From positions 186,001 through 250,000 of the forward strand of contig NZ_JAUDUY010000004.1 in NCBI RefSeq assembly GCF_030380815.1: DNA of 64,000 bases, given 5' to 3'. The notes beneath the pieces were generated by a model. It saw only the letters and a list, made by a program, of their open reading frames with translations, did no database searches and was not told where the DNA came from. The stretch comes from Robiginitalea aurantiaca. GTDB taxonomy: Bacteria > Bacteroidota > Bacteroidia > Flavobacteriales > Flavobacteriaceae. Both the position numbers and the translations under genes were made by a program. Positions 44,159 through 53,538 of the stretch are shown in pieces; positions within the stretch are counted from its first letter, which is position 1, and every line of letters begins with the position of its first letter.

Positions 44159-45253
44159 TCAAACGTTAAACCTGAAGTGCATTACATCGCCATCGCGCAC
44201 GACATATTCCTTGCCTTCAACTTTCATTTTACCCGCTTCCCGGACTTTCGCTTCGCTTCCAAAGGTGACATAATCCTCGTAGGCGATTACCTCGGCGCGG
44301 ATAAACCCTTTTTCAAAGTCGGTATGTATAACCCCGGCGGCCTGAGGAGCCGTAGCGCCTATTGGGATGGTCCAGGCCCTGACTTCTTTTTCTCCCGCAG
44401 TAAAGTACGTCTGAAGGTTTAACAGGGCGTAGGCCGCGCGAATTAACTTAGAGGATCCGGGCTCTTCAAGCCCAAGGTCTTCAAGAAACATCTGGCGTTC
44501 CTCAAAGGTTTCCAATTCGTTTATATCGGCCTCGGTAGCTACTGCCAGTACAAGTACCCCGGCGTTTTCGTCAGCGACCGCCTCGCGAACCCGGTCCACG
44601 TGCGCATTACCTGAAACTGCCGACCTCTCATCCACGTTACACACATACAGCACGGGCTTATCCGTTAGCAATTGAACAGGCTTGACATAAGCCTCATAGG
44701 CATCCTGTTCGACGGAAATCGCCCGAACAGATACCCCTTGCTCCAGGCCTTTCTTCAACGTTTCGAGCACCTGTGCCTCACTCATCGCCTCTTTATTCCC
44801 GGTTCGGGCAGCGCGTCCAACCTTCTCCAATTTCTTTTCGACCGTCTCCAGATCTTTGAGCTGCAATTCAATGTCGATGGTCTCTTTATCGCGGATCGGG
44901 TCTACAGAGCCATCCACATGAACAACATTGTCATCGTCAAAACAGCGCAGGACATGCAGTATCGCATCGGTTTCACGTATATTCCCAAGGAACTGATTCC
45001 CCAGACCCTCACCTTTGCTGGCCCCTTTCACGAGCCCTGCAATATCCACGATTTCAACGGTAGCAGGTATAACTTGCTGGGGCTCAACCAGCTTCTCCAG
45101 CATTTCCAATCTGGGGTCTGGTACGTTGACCACACCCAGGTTCGGTTCAATCGTGCAAAATGGAAAATTTGCACTCTGTGCCTTGGCATTGGAAAGACAA
45201 TTAAACAACGTGGATTTACCTACATTTGGCAATCCTACAATACCTGCTTTCAT
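44159..45253 (-). CDS. ychF: YchF/OLA1-family ATPase
   Basis: A 364-residue Obg-related P-loop protein that, unlike true GTPases, binds ATP (the NKxD motif is changed to NVDE). It associates with ribosomes and stress responses. The P-loop GLPNVGKST is at 7-15, the DIAGLVKGASKGEGLGNQFL switch follows, and the C-terminal TGS-like domain ends in VVRDGDVMHFRFNV. The gene is single, with a promoter at 45310-45303. Confidence 0.96.
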   Translation of the reverse strand: MKAGIVGLPNVGKSTLFNCLSNAKAQSANFPFCTIEPNLGVVNVPDPRLEMLEKLVEPQQVIPATVEIVDIAGLVKGASKGEGLGNQFLGNIRETDAILHVLRCFDDDNVVHVDGSVDPIRDKETIDIELQLKDLETVEKKLEKVGRAARTGNKEAMSEAQVLETLKKGLEQGVSVRAISVEQDAYEAYVKPVQLLTDKPVLYVCNVDERSAVSGNAHVDRVREAVADENAGVLVLAVATEADINELETFEERQMFLEDLGLEEPGSSKLIRAAYALLNLQTYFTAGEKEVRAWTIPIGATAPQAAGVIHTDFEKGFIRAEVIAYEDYVTFGSEAKVREAGKMKVEGKEYVVRDGDVMHFRFNV

Positions 45254-45302
45254 ATCGTTTAGAACTAATCGTTACCGAATTCTCATTTAGTCAAAAGTGG
45301 CG

Positions 45303-45310
45303 CAAATATA
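45303..45310 (-). promoter_or_regulatory. -7 promoter element of ychF
   Basis: TATATTTG on the minus strand, 49 bases before the ATG. No well-spaced -33 TTTG was found. Confidence 0.55.
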
Positions 45311-45424
45311 GTCCTATTTCACGTCTCCTGCTATTGCAATTACATCCTGGGAAAGAAATCCTACTTTCGCCGGTAGCTGGTCGTAACATTTGGGGCCCGG
45401 TATCGTCTAACAAAAAAATCAAGT

Positions 45425-46879
45425 ATGAAATCGCATTTCCTGCTAATTCTGCTGCTAGCACTCCCCTGCCTAAGCCAGTCTCAAACCCTGAATGGTCGGA
45501 TAGTCGACGGACAAACCGGAGAAGCCGTACCCTTTGCAACGGTTGTTACCGGGGTAAACAAAGGAACCATATCGAATGAGGAGGGTTACTTTTATCTGGA
45601 CACCAGCGGATTGACGGCAGCAGGTATTAAAATTTCCTGTATGGGTTACGAAACCCTGGAAATTCCCGCTGATTCCCTGGACTCCCTTGACGTTTTGCGC
45701 CTCAACCCAGCTGCTATACGGCTAAATGAAGTGCGCGTCGGGGAGCGGATTCCGGAAGCTGAGGAGATCATCCGGAAAGTAAACGAAAACATCCCGGTAA
45801 ATTATTATACGGACGAGCGTAATTACACATTCTTCTACAGGGAGTCCGAATACATGAATTGGGATCAGCTCGACATGGAAGTGGAAAAAGATTCCGAACT
45901 AAATCGGGAGGAACTCGGGTCTGCTCAGGAAGAATTAAAGGCGCTGAGCCGCTATATCAGCGAAAGCCAGGCGGTTTCCTACCTGGACTATAACGGGGCA
46001 TACAGGCAACTTAAAGACTCCAGTCTGATATGGATTGATCGGGCCACCGAACTAATCGACACCAAAAAGGATTTTTCGATGGATAATCTACAGGCGAGAG
46101 CTCAGAAAATCGTGCTCTCCCATTTGGACAGCACCCAGACCTATAAGGTCAAAACAGGCATTATAACCGTGGAGGACAGTATTTCCATAGATGAAGAATT
46201 CGGACGGGAAGGCTTTGGGGACAGTACTTCTGTGAATGCGCTCAATGGCAGGGTATCGAACCTGTTGTCGGTTGCGGGATTTGAAAACGAAGATCGGCTC
46301 AGCGATTTTCTGGATGAGGGGTTGTACCGCTATGAATTGGTCAAACCGACTTACTTCAATGGATTTTACGTATATGCGGTCCGGTTTACCCCGAGAAAAC
46401 GCAAGGCGAAGTTTGCGGGCACACTTTATGTTGATGCCAGCAACTTTGCTGTACTCAAAGCGGATTATAAATACGCCGATGGGAGGAATGGCCAGAGCGT
46501 GAACCTCAAACTCCTGCTCGGTATTAAATACATTGAAAACAAAGACCAGGGTACTATCGTATTCCAACAAGATGACTCAGGAAAATATAATCCCCATTAC
46601 ATTCAAAAAGAGTACGGTAATTACGTTTACCTGCATCGAAGCTTAAAATTTATTGAAAACAGTTCTTCCCGTAAAAAAGTCCTGTTCGACTTTTTACTGG
46701 AAGGAGGTGTGCGCCAAAAGGAAAGCCTTTTGATACGCCCTTCAGAACCGATGACTTCCCAGGCTTCCACAGACAAAATACTCGTTCAGAAACTGGACGC
46801 ATACGAGCCGACGATCTGGCAGGATACGGAAATTATTGCGCCTTTGGAGGAAATGAAGAATTTTAAGGTCTCGAACTGA
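45425..46879 (+). CDS. Exported protein with carboxypeptidase-regulatory-like domain
   Basis: A 484-residue protein with a signal peptide (MKSHFLLILLLALPCLSQS) and a CarboxypepD_reg-like beta-sandwich at about 20-95 (LNGRIVDGQTGEAVPFATVV ... CMGYETLEIPA), as found at the start of TonB-dependent receptors and many surface proteins. The rest (100-470) is mixed alpha/beta, with a stretch resembling outer-membrane lipoprotein sorting domains (FTPRKRKAKFAGTLYVDASNFAVLKADYKY). No outer-membrane barrel or sorting domain at the end. It may be a periplasmic or outer membrane-associated protein. It stops head-on against the ferredoxin gene with no gap. Confidence 0.75.
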   Translation: MKSHFLLILLLALPCLSQSQTLNGRIVDGQTGEAVPFATVVTGVNKGTISNEEGYFYLDTSGLTAAGIKISCMGYETLEIPADSLDSLDVLRLNPAAIRLNEVRVGERIPEAEEIIRKVNENIPVNYYTDERNYTFFYRESEYMNWDQLDMEVEKDSELNREELGSAQEELKALSRYISESQAVSYLDYNGAYRQLKDSSLIWIDRATELIDTKKDFSMDNLQARAQKIVLSHLDSTQTYKVKTGIITVEDSISIDEEFGREGFGDSTSVNALNGRVSNLLSVAGFENEDRLSDFLDEGLYRYELVKPTYFNGFYVYAVRFTPRKRKAKFAGTLYVDASNFAVLKADYKYADGRNGQSVNLKLLLGIKYIENKDQGTIVFQQDDSGKYNPHYIQKEYGNYVYLHRSLKFIENSSSRKKVLFDFLLEGGVRQKESLLIRPSEPMTSQASTDKILVQKLDAYEPTIWQDTEIIAPLEEMKNFKVSN

Positions 46880-47236
<357 letters not shown>

Positions 47237-47269
47237 TTATTTCTTTTTCAAAGATTGGATCGTACAGGA

Positions 47270-47300
47270 TTTGTCCATAGCTGCGCGATCCGTATTTTTG
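47270..47300 (+). promoter_or_regulatory. Promoter of acyl-CoA reductase
   Basis: TTTG (47270-47273), 19-base spacer, TATTTTTG (47293-47300): a full Bacteroidota consensus. It directly abuts the opposing ferredoxin promoter (47303-47334). Confidence 0.85.
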
Positions 47301-47302
47301 CG

Positions 47303-47334
47303 CAAAGTTAAGGGCTGATTCCCGTACCCACAAA
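47303..47334 (-). promoter_or_regulatory. Promoter of the ferredoxin gene
   Basis: On the minus strand TTTG (47334-47331), 20-base spacer, TAACTTTG (47310-47303): a full consensus match. Its -7 element is two bases from the -7 of the opposing promoter, so RNA polymerase should not be able to occupy both at once. Confidence 0.85.
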
Positions 47335-47338
47335 TTTC

Positions 47339-48415
47339 ATGACAGTCAAAGACCCATCCTTTTATGCTTTAGTTCAACTGGGGGAAGCACTCCGCAAGAT
47401 TCCCGGGAAAAACAAAACGCCGATGTCAGTTGAGGGAGTCCCGTGGGGCGATCTTGAAAGTCTTCTTGAACAGACCTACCAGCAAAACGCCTGGTTTACC
47501 AGGGAATCCTGTTTGTTTGCGCTCAACTATTGGGGAGAAGCGCTCAAAGAAGCATCTCTGACCCAATGGCTAGCGAATTATAAGACCCCTGAAGGGAACC
47601 CGCTGAGGGTGGCCCTGATCATGGCGGGAAACATCCCCCTGGTTGGGTTCCATGACCTTATTTCCGTATTGCTTACCGGAAACAGCGCTGAGATTAAATG
47701 CGCCTCCAAGGATACCCTCCTGTTAAAATACCTGGTTCAAAAGCTTGCAGATCACAGCCCTGAATTGCGTAACCGCATTTCGTTCACAGAAGGGAAACTC
47801 GGCCCCTTCGATGCCGTCATCGCGACAGGAAGCACAAATACAAGTCGCTATTTTGAGTATTATTTTTCGAAGAAACCCAATATCATCCGAAAAAACCGGC
47901 ATGGAGTAGCTGTACTCACCGGAGCGGAAAGTCCCGGCGAACTGGCAGGCCTCGCCGAAGATGTTTTCCGGTACTTCGGTATGGGCTGTCGCAGTGTCTC
48001 GAAACTCTTTGTTCCCAAGGGATATGACTTCGACCCCTTGTTCAATGCTTTTTTTAGATTTAAACACCTGATTGATCACCAGAAGTACGGAAACAATTAC
48101 GATTACAACAAGGCGGTTTTTCTGATGGGAGGCAGCCCGATGCTCGACAATGGCTTTCTTTTGCTGAAGGAAGACCAGGGCCTCGGATCACCCATTGGCA
48201 CTTTGTTTTACGAAACTTACGATGAGCAGGAAACTGTAATTGAAAAACTAAAGGCCTCAGAGCACGCGATTCAGTGTATTGTAGGAGGTACCTGGTTACC
48301 CCGGGCTGTTCCTTTCGGAAACTCCCAAAAACCGGAACTCGCAACCTACGCGGACGGCGTGGATACTGTTGACTTCCTGTTGAAAACATCCTCGGAATCT
48401 ACTGCCCTGCATTAG
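47339..48415 (+). CDS. Acyl-CoA reductase (LuxC-like)
   Basis: A 358-residue member of the LuxC-type acyl-CoA reductase family, distantly related to aldehyde dehydrogenases. These reduce fatty acyl-CoA or acyl-ACP to aldehydes. Visible family features are a nucleotide-binding region (VALIMAGNIPLVGFHDL) and a candidate active-site Cys in GMGCRSVSKLFVP, near residue 221. The gene diverges from ferredoxin and is followed by serC and serA, an arrangement that I believe is conserved in Flavobacteriia. The physiological acyl substrate is unknown. Confidence 0.85.
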   Translation: MTVKDPSFYALVQLGEALRKIPGKNKTPMSVEGVPWGDLESLLEQTYQQNAWFTRESCLFALNYWGEALKEASLTQWLANYKTPEGNPLRVALIMAGNIPLVGFHDLISVLLTGNSAEIKCASKDTLLLKYLVQKLADHSPELRNRISFTEGKLGPFDAVIATGSTNTSRYFEYYFSKKPNIIRKNRHGVAVLTGAESPGELAGLAEDVFRYFGMGCRSVSKLFVPKGYDFDPLFNAFFRFKHLIDHQKYGNNYDYNKAVFLMGGSPMLDNGFLLLKEDQGLGSPIGTLFYETYDEQETVIEKLKASEHAIQCIVGGTWLPRAVPFGNSQKPELATYADGVDTVDFLLKTSSESTALH

Positions 48416-48467
48416 ACCTTAGCCCACTATTTTTTCGGAACTTTACATTCCCTAAAGCAAAATATCG

Positions 48468-49532
48468 ATGAAGAAACACAATTTTAGTGCTGGTCCCTGT
48501 ATCCTGCCGGAAGAAGTACTGCAAAAAGCCGCCCAAAGCGTCGTAGATCTGGATGGATCAGGACTGTCCTTAATCGAAATTTCACACAGGAGTGAGGCCT
48601 TTGTAGCCATTATGGAAAAGGCCAGAACCCTGGCCTTAGAACTCCTGGGGCTCGAGGGAAAGGGATATAAAGCTCTTTTCCTGCAGGGAGGAGCCAGCCT
48701 GGAATTTTTAATGGTGGCCTATAATCTTCTGGAATCCTCCGCGGGCTACATCAATACGGGTACCTGGAGTCAAAAAGCCATAAAGGAAGCGAGTGCTTTC
48801 GGGAAGGTAGTCGAAATAGCGTCCTCAGAGGATGAGGGTTTCAATTACATCCCCAAAGGCTTTGCCGTACCCGAAGGCCTGGATTATCTGCACCTGACTT
48901 CAAATAATACCATCTTCGGAACACAGTTTAAAAAATTCCCTGCTACTTCTGTACCTCTGGTAGCGGATATGAGTTCCGATATTTTCTCCAGACCCCTGGA
49001 CTATTCCATGTTCGACCTCATCTATGCCGGAGCCCAGAAAAACATGGGACCAGCGGGTGCTACACTGGTTGTGGTAAAAGAAGAAATCCTGGGTAGGGTT
49101 ACGCGTAAGATCCCATCCATGCTGGATTATACGGTGCACATTGGGAAGGAGAGCATGTTTAATACGCCTCCTGTATTCGCGGTTTACACCTCCATGCTGA
49201 CGCTCGAATGGCTGCAACGGCAAGGCGGAATTGCAGGTATAGCGGAACAAAATGAAAAGAAGGCGCGCCTCCTGTATTCGGAAATCGACCTGAATCCACT
49301 CTTTGACGGATATGCCAAAAAAGAGGATCGATCCGATATGAATGCCACCTTTACACTTACAGAACCTGCCCTGAAGGATACATTTGATGCAATGTGGAAA
49401 GCCGCTGGAATCAATGGATTAAACGGACATCGTTCCGTTGGCGGGTATCGCGCATCCATGTACAACGCCCTTTCGATGGAGAGTGTTGGTGTGCTGGTAG
49501 ACGTAATGAGCGACCTGGAGCGTAAAGCCTGA
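48468..49532 (+). CDS. serC: Phosphoserine aminotransferase
   Basis: A 354-residue PLP aminotransferase of serine synthesis that also makes a vitamin B6 precursor (3-hydroxy-4-phosphohydroxythreonine). The PLP lysine is K191 (AGAQKNMGPAG). The N-terminal NFSAGPCILPEEV and the C-terminal GHRSVGGYRASMYNA motifs are typical of SerC. It lies 36 bases before serA and 52 after the acyl-CoA reductase gene. Confidence 0.96.
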   Translation: MKKHNFSAGPCILPEEVLQKAAQSVVDLDGSGLSLIEISHRSEAFVAIMEKARTLALELLGLEGKGYKALFLQGGASLEFLMVAYNLLESSAGYINTGTWSQKAIKEASAFGKVVEIASSEDEGFNYIPKGFAVPEGLDYLHLTSNNTIFGTQFKKFPATSVPLVADMSSDIFSRPLDYSMFDLIYAGAQKNMGPAGATLVVVKEEILGRVTRKIPSMLDYTVHIGKESMFNTPPVFAVYTSMLTLEWLQRQGGIAGIAEQNEKKARLLYSEIDLNPLFDGYAKKEDRSDMNATFTLTEPALKDTFDAMWKAAGINGLNGHRSVGGYRASMYNALSMESVGVLVDVMSDLERKA

Positions 49533-49561
49533 TTGGGATTTTGAACAGATCGCTATATTTG
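49533..49561 (+). promoter_or_regulatory. Promoter directly upstream of serA
   Basis: TATATTTG (49554-49561) is only 7 bases from the serA ATG at 49569. An upstream TTG (49533-49535) is 18 bases away, close to consensus. The transcript would have almost no leader. Confidence 0.7.
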
Positions 49562-49568
49562 CACCCCT

Positions 49569-50525
49569 ATGATTGTATTAGCAAACGACGGAATTACCTC
49601 AGGTGGGAAAGAAACCCTTGAGAAAGCAGGTTTTGAAGTACACACTGTACGCGTAGCTCAGGAACAACTCGCCAACTACCTCTTGGAAAACAAGGTAACC
49701 GCCCTTTTGGTTCGCTCCGCAACACAGGTGGACAAGCATATCATCGACAGTTGCCCGGATTTACAGCTTATTGGACGCGGGGGCGTTGGAATGGACAATA
49801 TCGATGTGGCTTATGCCAAAGAACGTGGAAGACACGTGATTAATACCCCGGCTGCATCGTCAGATTCCGTGGCTGAACTCGTTTTTGCCCATTTATCGGG
49901 TGGGGTCAGGTCGCTTCACGAATCGAACCGACTCATGCCCCTGGAAGGGGATATACATTTTAAGGCGCTTAAAAATTCATTTGCCAAGGGATCTGAGCTC
50001 AGGGGTAAAACCCTTGGGATTATCGGATTTGGAAGAATCGGGAAGGCTGTTGCTCGCCTCGCACTCGGAGCGGGAATGAAGGTGATCTATAACGACCAGA
50101 CGACTCCAAGGGGAAGTGTGGAAGTCTCTTTTTTTGACGGGAGGTCCGTCCCATTCGAATTTACTACAACACCCTTTGAAGAGCTCTTACGCACATCCGA
50201 TTTCATCACCCTTCACGTACCTGCTCAGAAAAAACCTGTAATCGGGGCCGAAGAGATCAAAAAAATGAAAGCCGGGGCTGCCCTGGTGAACACTTCCCGA
50301 GGTGGGATTGTGGACGAAGTTGCCCTGATAGATGCCCTTGAGGAAGGAAAACTGCGGTTTGCTGCACTGGATGTATTTACATCCGAACCCAAACCGGAAG
50401 TTCAAATTCTGATGCAACCCAAATTATCCTTGAGTCCCCACATAGGGGCTTCAACTGTTGAGGCTCAGGAGCGGATTGGTGAAGAACTCGCACAGGGCGT
50501 TATTCGCTGTTTGCAGACCGCATAG
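49569..50525 (+). CDS. serA: D-3-phosphoglycerate dehydrogenase (short form)
   Basis: A 318-residue NAD-dependent D-2-hydroxyacid dehydrogenase that begins serine synthesis. NAD motif GFGRIGKAVA, active-site Arg (NTSRGGIVDE), Glu (FTSEP) and His (LSPHIGAST) are visible. It lacks the C-terminal ACT domain of the longer enzymes, so feedback by serine through that domain is not expected. Together with serC it supplies two of the three steps; serB is not in the window. Confidence 0.92.
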   Translation: MIVLANDGITSGGKETLEKAGFEVHTVRVAQEQLANYLLENKVTALLVRSATQVDKHIIDSCPDLQLIGRGGVGMDNIDVAYAKERGRHVINTPAASSDSVAELVFAHLSGGVRSLHESNRLMPLEGDIHFKALKNSFAKGSELRGKTLGIIGFGRIGKAVARLALGAGMKVIYNDQTTPRGSVEVSFFDGRSVPFEFTTTPFEELLRTSDFITLHVPAQKKPVIGAEEIKKMKAGAALVNTSRGGIVDEVALIDALEEGKLRFAALDVFTSEPKPEVQILMQPKLSLSPHIGASTVEAQERIGEELAQGVIRCLQTA

Positions 50526-50536
50526 GTCCACAGGGT

Positions 50537-51193
50537 TTATAAAAGGGTAAGCCCTCTATGTGCCAGGCGGAGATAAATCGCTCCGCGCTCCTGCGGGTCC
50601 TGATCTTTTTTATCTTTATCTATCTGGGTGTCGCGCCCCAGAAACCTCAATGGAATCTTAACCCCAGAAACCTCAAATTCAACCCGGATTTCAGAAGGCA
50701 ACGGGTCTTCTTCAGCCTGGTAGGTGTAGAAGATATCATAAACCCCGTTCTTCTTTGTACTAATCTGAGATTTAAGCACATGTAAGGTTTCACGATCCAC
50801 CCATACTGAGGCGATTGAAAAGTCTGACGCTTCAGTGGTGGGGATAATTTTGATTAAATCGCATTCACGTCCCTGCAGTTGCACCTTTCCAAGACTCAAT
50901 GTCATAAAAGGGTATCGATAGAGTTCGTTCAGGGTCAGGTCGAGTCCGCGCTTGGGAATCATCACGAAATCTTCAGAGGTAATCGCGATGGGCTCCCCTT
51001 TTACATAGCTGATTTCAGCTTCTTTAACAGGCATAGTCACAAAACTGATGTCGACTTCCATTTCCACTGAGGCTTCAAATGCAACTATGGAGTCCATACG
51101 CGACTTAATAGCCGTCAGAACAGGGTCTACTTCCTGGGCGGGGAGAAAGGACCCTCCCAGAAGTACGGCAATAAAAAATGAAATCAGTTTCAT
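50537..51193 (-). CDS. LolA-like periplasmic protein
   Basis: A 218-residue protein with a signal peptide (MKLISFFIAVLLGGSFLPAQ) and a mature part built of antiparallel strands resembling the lipoprotein carrier LolA (ASVEMEVDISFVTMP, VWVDRETLHVLKSQISTKKNGVYDIFYTY). A lysine-rich segment (KDKKDQD) is near the C-terminus. Its ATG overlaps the end of an ABC permease gene by 4 bases (ATGA), so it is the last gene in a four-gene operon. Role inferred: periplasmic chaperone or carrier of the adjacent transporter. It is not necessarily the true LolA. Confidence 0.7.
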   Translation of the reverse strand: MKLISFFIAVLLGGSFLPAQEVDPVLTAIKSRMDSIVAFEASVEMEVDISFVTMPVKEAEISYVKGEPIAITSEDFVMIPKRGLDLTLNELYRYPFMTLSLGKVQLQGRECDLIKIIPTTEASDFSIASVWVDRETLHVLKSQISTKKNGVYDIFYTYQAEEDPLPSEIRVEFEVSGVKIPLRFLGRDTQIDKDKKDQDPQERGAIYLRLAHRGLTLL

Positions 51194-52020
51194 GTAATAT
51201 CTCTTTTTTCAAAAACCCGCATCCCCAGTACGCCAAAAACCAGGGTATATACGATGAGTACGGCGTTCTTTTTCACAATCACGCCATAAGGTATCTCTGC
51301 AAAGAATACATACTGCCAGTTGTCCGTGAGTTTCGGAAAAAACAGCAAATTGACCAGGTCTGAATCAAATTCAAGGCGTAAAACAAGGGTGGTCCCGATA
51401 AGGAACAGGGCGGCAATGATCCAGGTAATCGTGGCTTCCTGAAAAAGGACACCCAGGGTAATGCTTACCGTGGCGTAGAAAAACATGGTGATCGAACCCA
51501 CTAAAAATGCCAGCAGCAAACGCTCCAATGCCTCTGCCGAGTCAAAAAAGCTAAGGCCATCGAGGAAAACCACAAGATCCCCTTTACCAAACAACAGATA
51601 GGAAAATGCAAAGGTAGAGAGAATCAGGACGATCAGAATAAAGGCGGTAAATACGAGGGCAGCGATATATTTACTCAAAATAAACTGACGTTTTGAAACG
51701 GTTTGCAAAAGCACCGCCTCCACAGTGCGATCCTTGTACTCCGAGGTGAGGAAACCTGAAACCACTATCATAAGAATCAGTGGGATATGAAACCAGAAAG
51801 CGTTTAAAACCAGGTAGATTATCAGGTTTCCATTGAGCAGGTTACCCTGAAACTCAAAGGACTCCCTGAGATTATCCAGGAATACGTCGAGAAATTCTTT
51901 TCCCTGATAATATGCACTTACCATGATAAATGCTTCGAGTACAAAAACCGCGGCAATAGCGTAAAAGGTCTTGCGCTGCCTGAAGATTTTAAAAAGCTCG
52001 GTACGTATCAGGTTTCTCAT
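51190..52020 (-). CDS. ABC transporter permease (ABC-2 type)
   Basis: A 276-residue membrane protein with about six membrane segments in the ABC-2 family layout (RNLIRTELFKIFRQRKTF at the start, helices near 18-38, 65-85, 105-130, 150-172, 182-202 and 245-265). It overlaps the ATPase gene upstream and the LolA-like gene downstream by 4 bases each. The cargo is unknown. Confidence 0.85.
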   Translation of the reverse strand: MRNLIRTELFKIFRQRKTFYAIAAVFVLEAFIMVSAYYQGKEFLDVFLDNLRESFEFQGNLLNGNLIIYLVLNAFWFHIPLILMIVVSGFLTSEYKDRTVEAVLLQTVSKRQFILSKYIAALVFTAFILIVLILSTFAFSYLLFGKGDLVVFLDGLSFFDSAEALERLLLAFLVGSITMFFYATVSITLGVLFQEATITWIIAALFLIGTTLVLRLEFDSDLVNLLFFPKLTDNWQYVFFAEIPYGVIVKKNAVLIVYTLVFGVLGMRVFEKRDIT

Positions 52021-52877
52021 CCTGGCGTTTTTTCAAAAAGGGCCGCAAGATTGGTCTGGGGAACGCAGGCGGTCAGGGTAATCCCGGGTTCCGAAGTCAG
52101 GTGCTGGAGTACCTGATGTATATTAGGGCCTTCCAGGTGCAACAAGGCGCTTCCTGTACGAAATTCCACATCTGCCGAGGCAAGCGTTTTAGAAGCTTTC
52201 AGTCCTGTGCCGTAGATCAGGTAGGACTTGGCTGCCTGTTGCAAAATCTCCCTTGCGGGTCCATGCCTGATTATTTCACCCTGATTGATCACATAGAGCC
52301 TGTCGCACAGATCCCCCAATTCGACAAGATTGTGGGAAGAAATCAGGATTCCGATTCCCCTGGAACCAGCTAGCGTACGTATTTCGTCCTGAAGGGTTCG
52401 AATTCCGATCGGATCAAGGCCGGAGAACGGCTCGTCCAGTACGACACATTCCGGATCGTTTAACAAGGCTATGGCAAGCCCTAGCCGCTGCTTCATACCC
52501 ATGGAGTAATTCCGAACAGGATCGGTCCGGTCCGGGGAAAGTCCTACCTGCAGGAGTTCGTTTTCTAGTTCTGCTTTTGTGAGTTCCAAACCCTGGATAC
52601 GGGCAAATACCCTGAGGTTTTCCAGGGCCGACAAATACCCGTACAAGGCTGGCTTTTCAATGATTCCCCCGAGGGGTTTTGAAGATTCGGAGTGGATTTG
52701 AAGTGATCCTGAGTCCCTGCTTACAAGCCCCAGAAGAATCCGGAATAAAGTCGATTTACCCGCTCCGTTTGGGCCGATAAGGCCACAGATTTCCCCTTTA
52801 TGAAGTTCCAGGGAAACTCCTTTGAGGACCTTAAGAGAATCATAGGATTTACAAACGTCCCCGGCAGACAGAATCAT
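52017..52877 (-). CDS. ABC transporter ATP-binding protein
   Basis: A 286-residue ABC ATPase. The Walker A loop GPNGAGKS is at 35-42, signature YSMGMKQRLGLA, Walker B CVVLDEPFSGLD and the H-loop in ISSHNLVE are intact. The C-terminal 70 residues (about 210-286) form the small extra domain of ABC-2 exporters. It works with the downstream permease. It overlaps the preceding membrane protein gene and the permease gene by 4 bases each. Confidence 0.93.
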   Translation of the reverse strand: MILSAGDVCKSYDSLKVLKGVSLELHKGEICGLIGPNGAGKSTLFRILLGLVSRDSGSLQIHSESSKPLGGIIEKPALYGYLSALENLRVFARIQGLELTKAELENELLQVGLSPDRTDPVRNYSMGMKQRLGLAIALLNDPECVVLDEPFSGLDPIGIRTLQDEIRTLAGSRGIGILISSHNLVELGDLCDRLYVINQGEIIRHGPAREILQQAAKSYLIYGTGLKASKTLASADVEFRTGSALLHLEGPNIHQVLQHLTSEPGITLTACVPQTNLAALFEKTPG

Positions 52878-53416
52878 GAGACGCCTTGTGGTTGAAGGTT
52901 GGAAAAGTTGTATTTAGGCCGGTAGTATTTCTCCATAAAGGTCCGGCGCCAGAAAGCCCTCCGGATCAGAAATAACGGATCCATCACCATAAAATAAGGG
53001 ATGTAATGGTACCACTTAACTCCTTTTTTCTGGTAATATTCTTTGAGGTCATCTTCAAGTCCGAGTTCCCTGGCTGCCTGCAACGCCGCATTTCGCTGAC
53101 ATTTTGAACCGATAAAACGATTCGCCAGCCTGGGGCGCAACCCATAAGAGTAGAAAAGATCTTTTGCCTTCTTGTAGTCCTGAAACCTTGACCATGCATC
53201 CATGATCGTAAGGAAAATATGGACGAAGGAAAAGAGGAAAAAACTGGTCCAGAAAATGATCCAGAATACACTGCCTGACTCTATGGATAGTAGCAGCATA
53301 TAACCGTACAACCAGGATTCCAAAATAAAGAGTACCAGAGAACCGTGTAGTAATCTTCCTACCCGGTAATAAGATACCAGCCAGTGGGGTTGTTCTGGCA
53401 AATGCACATGGACCAT
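52874..53416 (-). CDS. Membrane protein heading the ABC/LolA-like operon, unknown function
   Basis: A 180-residue protein with two or three membrane segments (about 24-45, 50-72 and perhaps 135-150) and a basic C-terminal half (ARELGLEDDLKEYYQKKGVKWYHYIPYFM ... IRRAFWRRTFMEK). I do not know a named family. The open frame begins with TTG at 53422; ATG at 53416 is the better start and is 3 bases after a -7 element, so the mRNA should be leaderless. It overlaps the ABC ATPase gene by 4 bases. A role in the same transport system is inferred from position only. Confidence 0.65.
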   Translation of the reverse strand: MVHVHLPEQPHWLVSYYRVGRLLHGSLVLFILESWLYGYMLLLSIESGSVFWIIFWTSFFLFSFVHIFLTIMDAWSRFQDYKKAKDLFYSYGLRPRLANRFIGSKCQRNAALQAARELGLEDDLKEYYQKKGVKWYHYIPYFMVMDPLFLIRRAFWRRTFMEKYYRPKYNFSNLQPQGVS

Positions 53417-53419
53417 CGT

Positions 53420-53427
53420 CAAATATA
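53420..53427 (-). promoter_or_regulatory. -7 promoter element of the ABC/LolA-like operon
   Basis: TATATTTG on the minus strand, ending 3 bases before the ATG at 53416. The -33 region shows no clear TTTG. Confidence 0.6.
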
Positions 53428-53538
53428 ATACGTTTGTTAAAGTTTTTCTAATTCTACTCTTGATAAATCCTCAGAGCGATAAAAAAATAGGTGATTACTC
53501 CTATTTTTCCTACTTTAAGGAACCAAAATTTAAACAAA

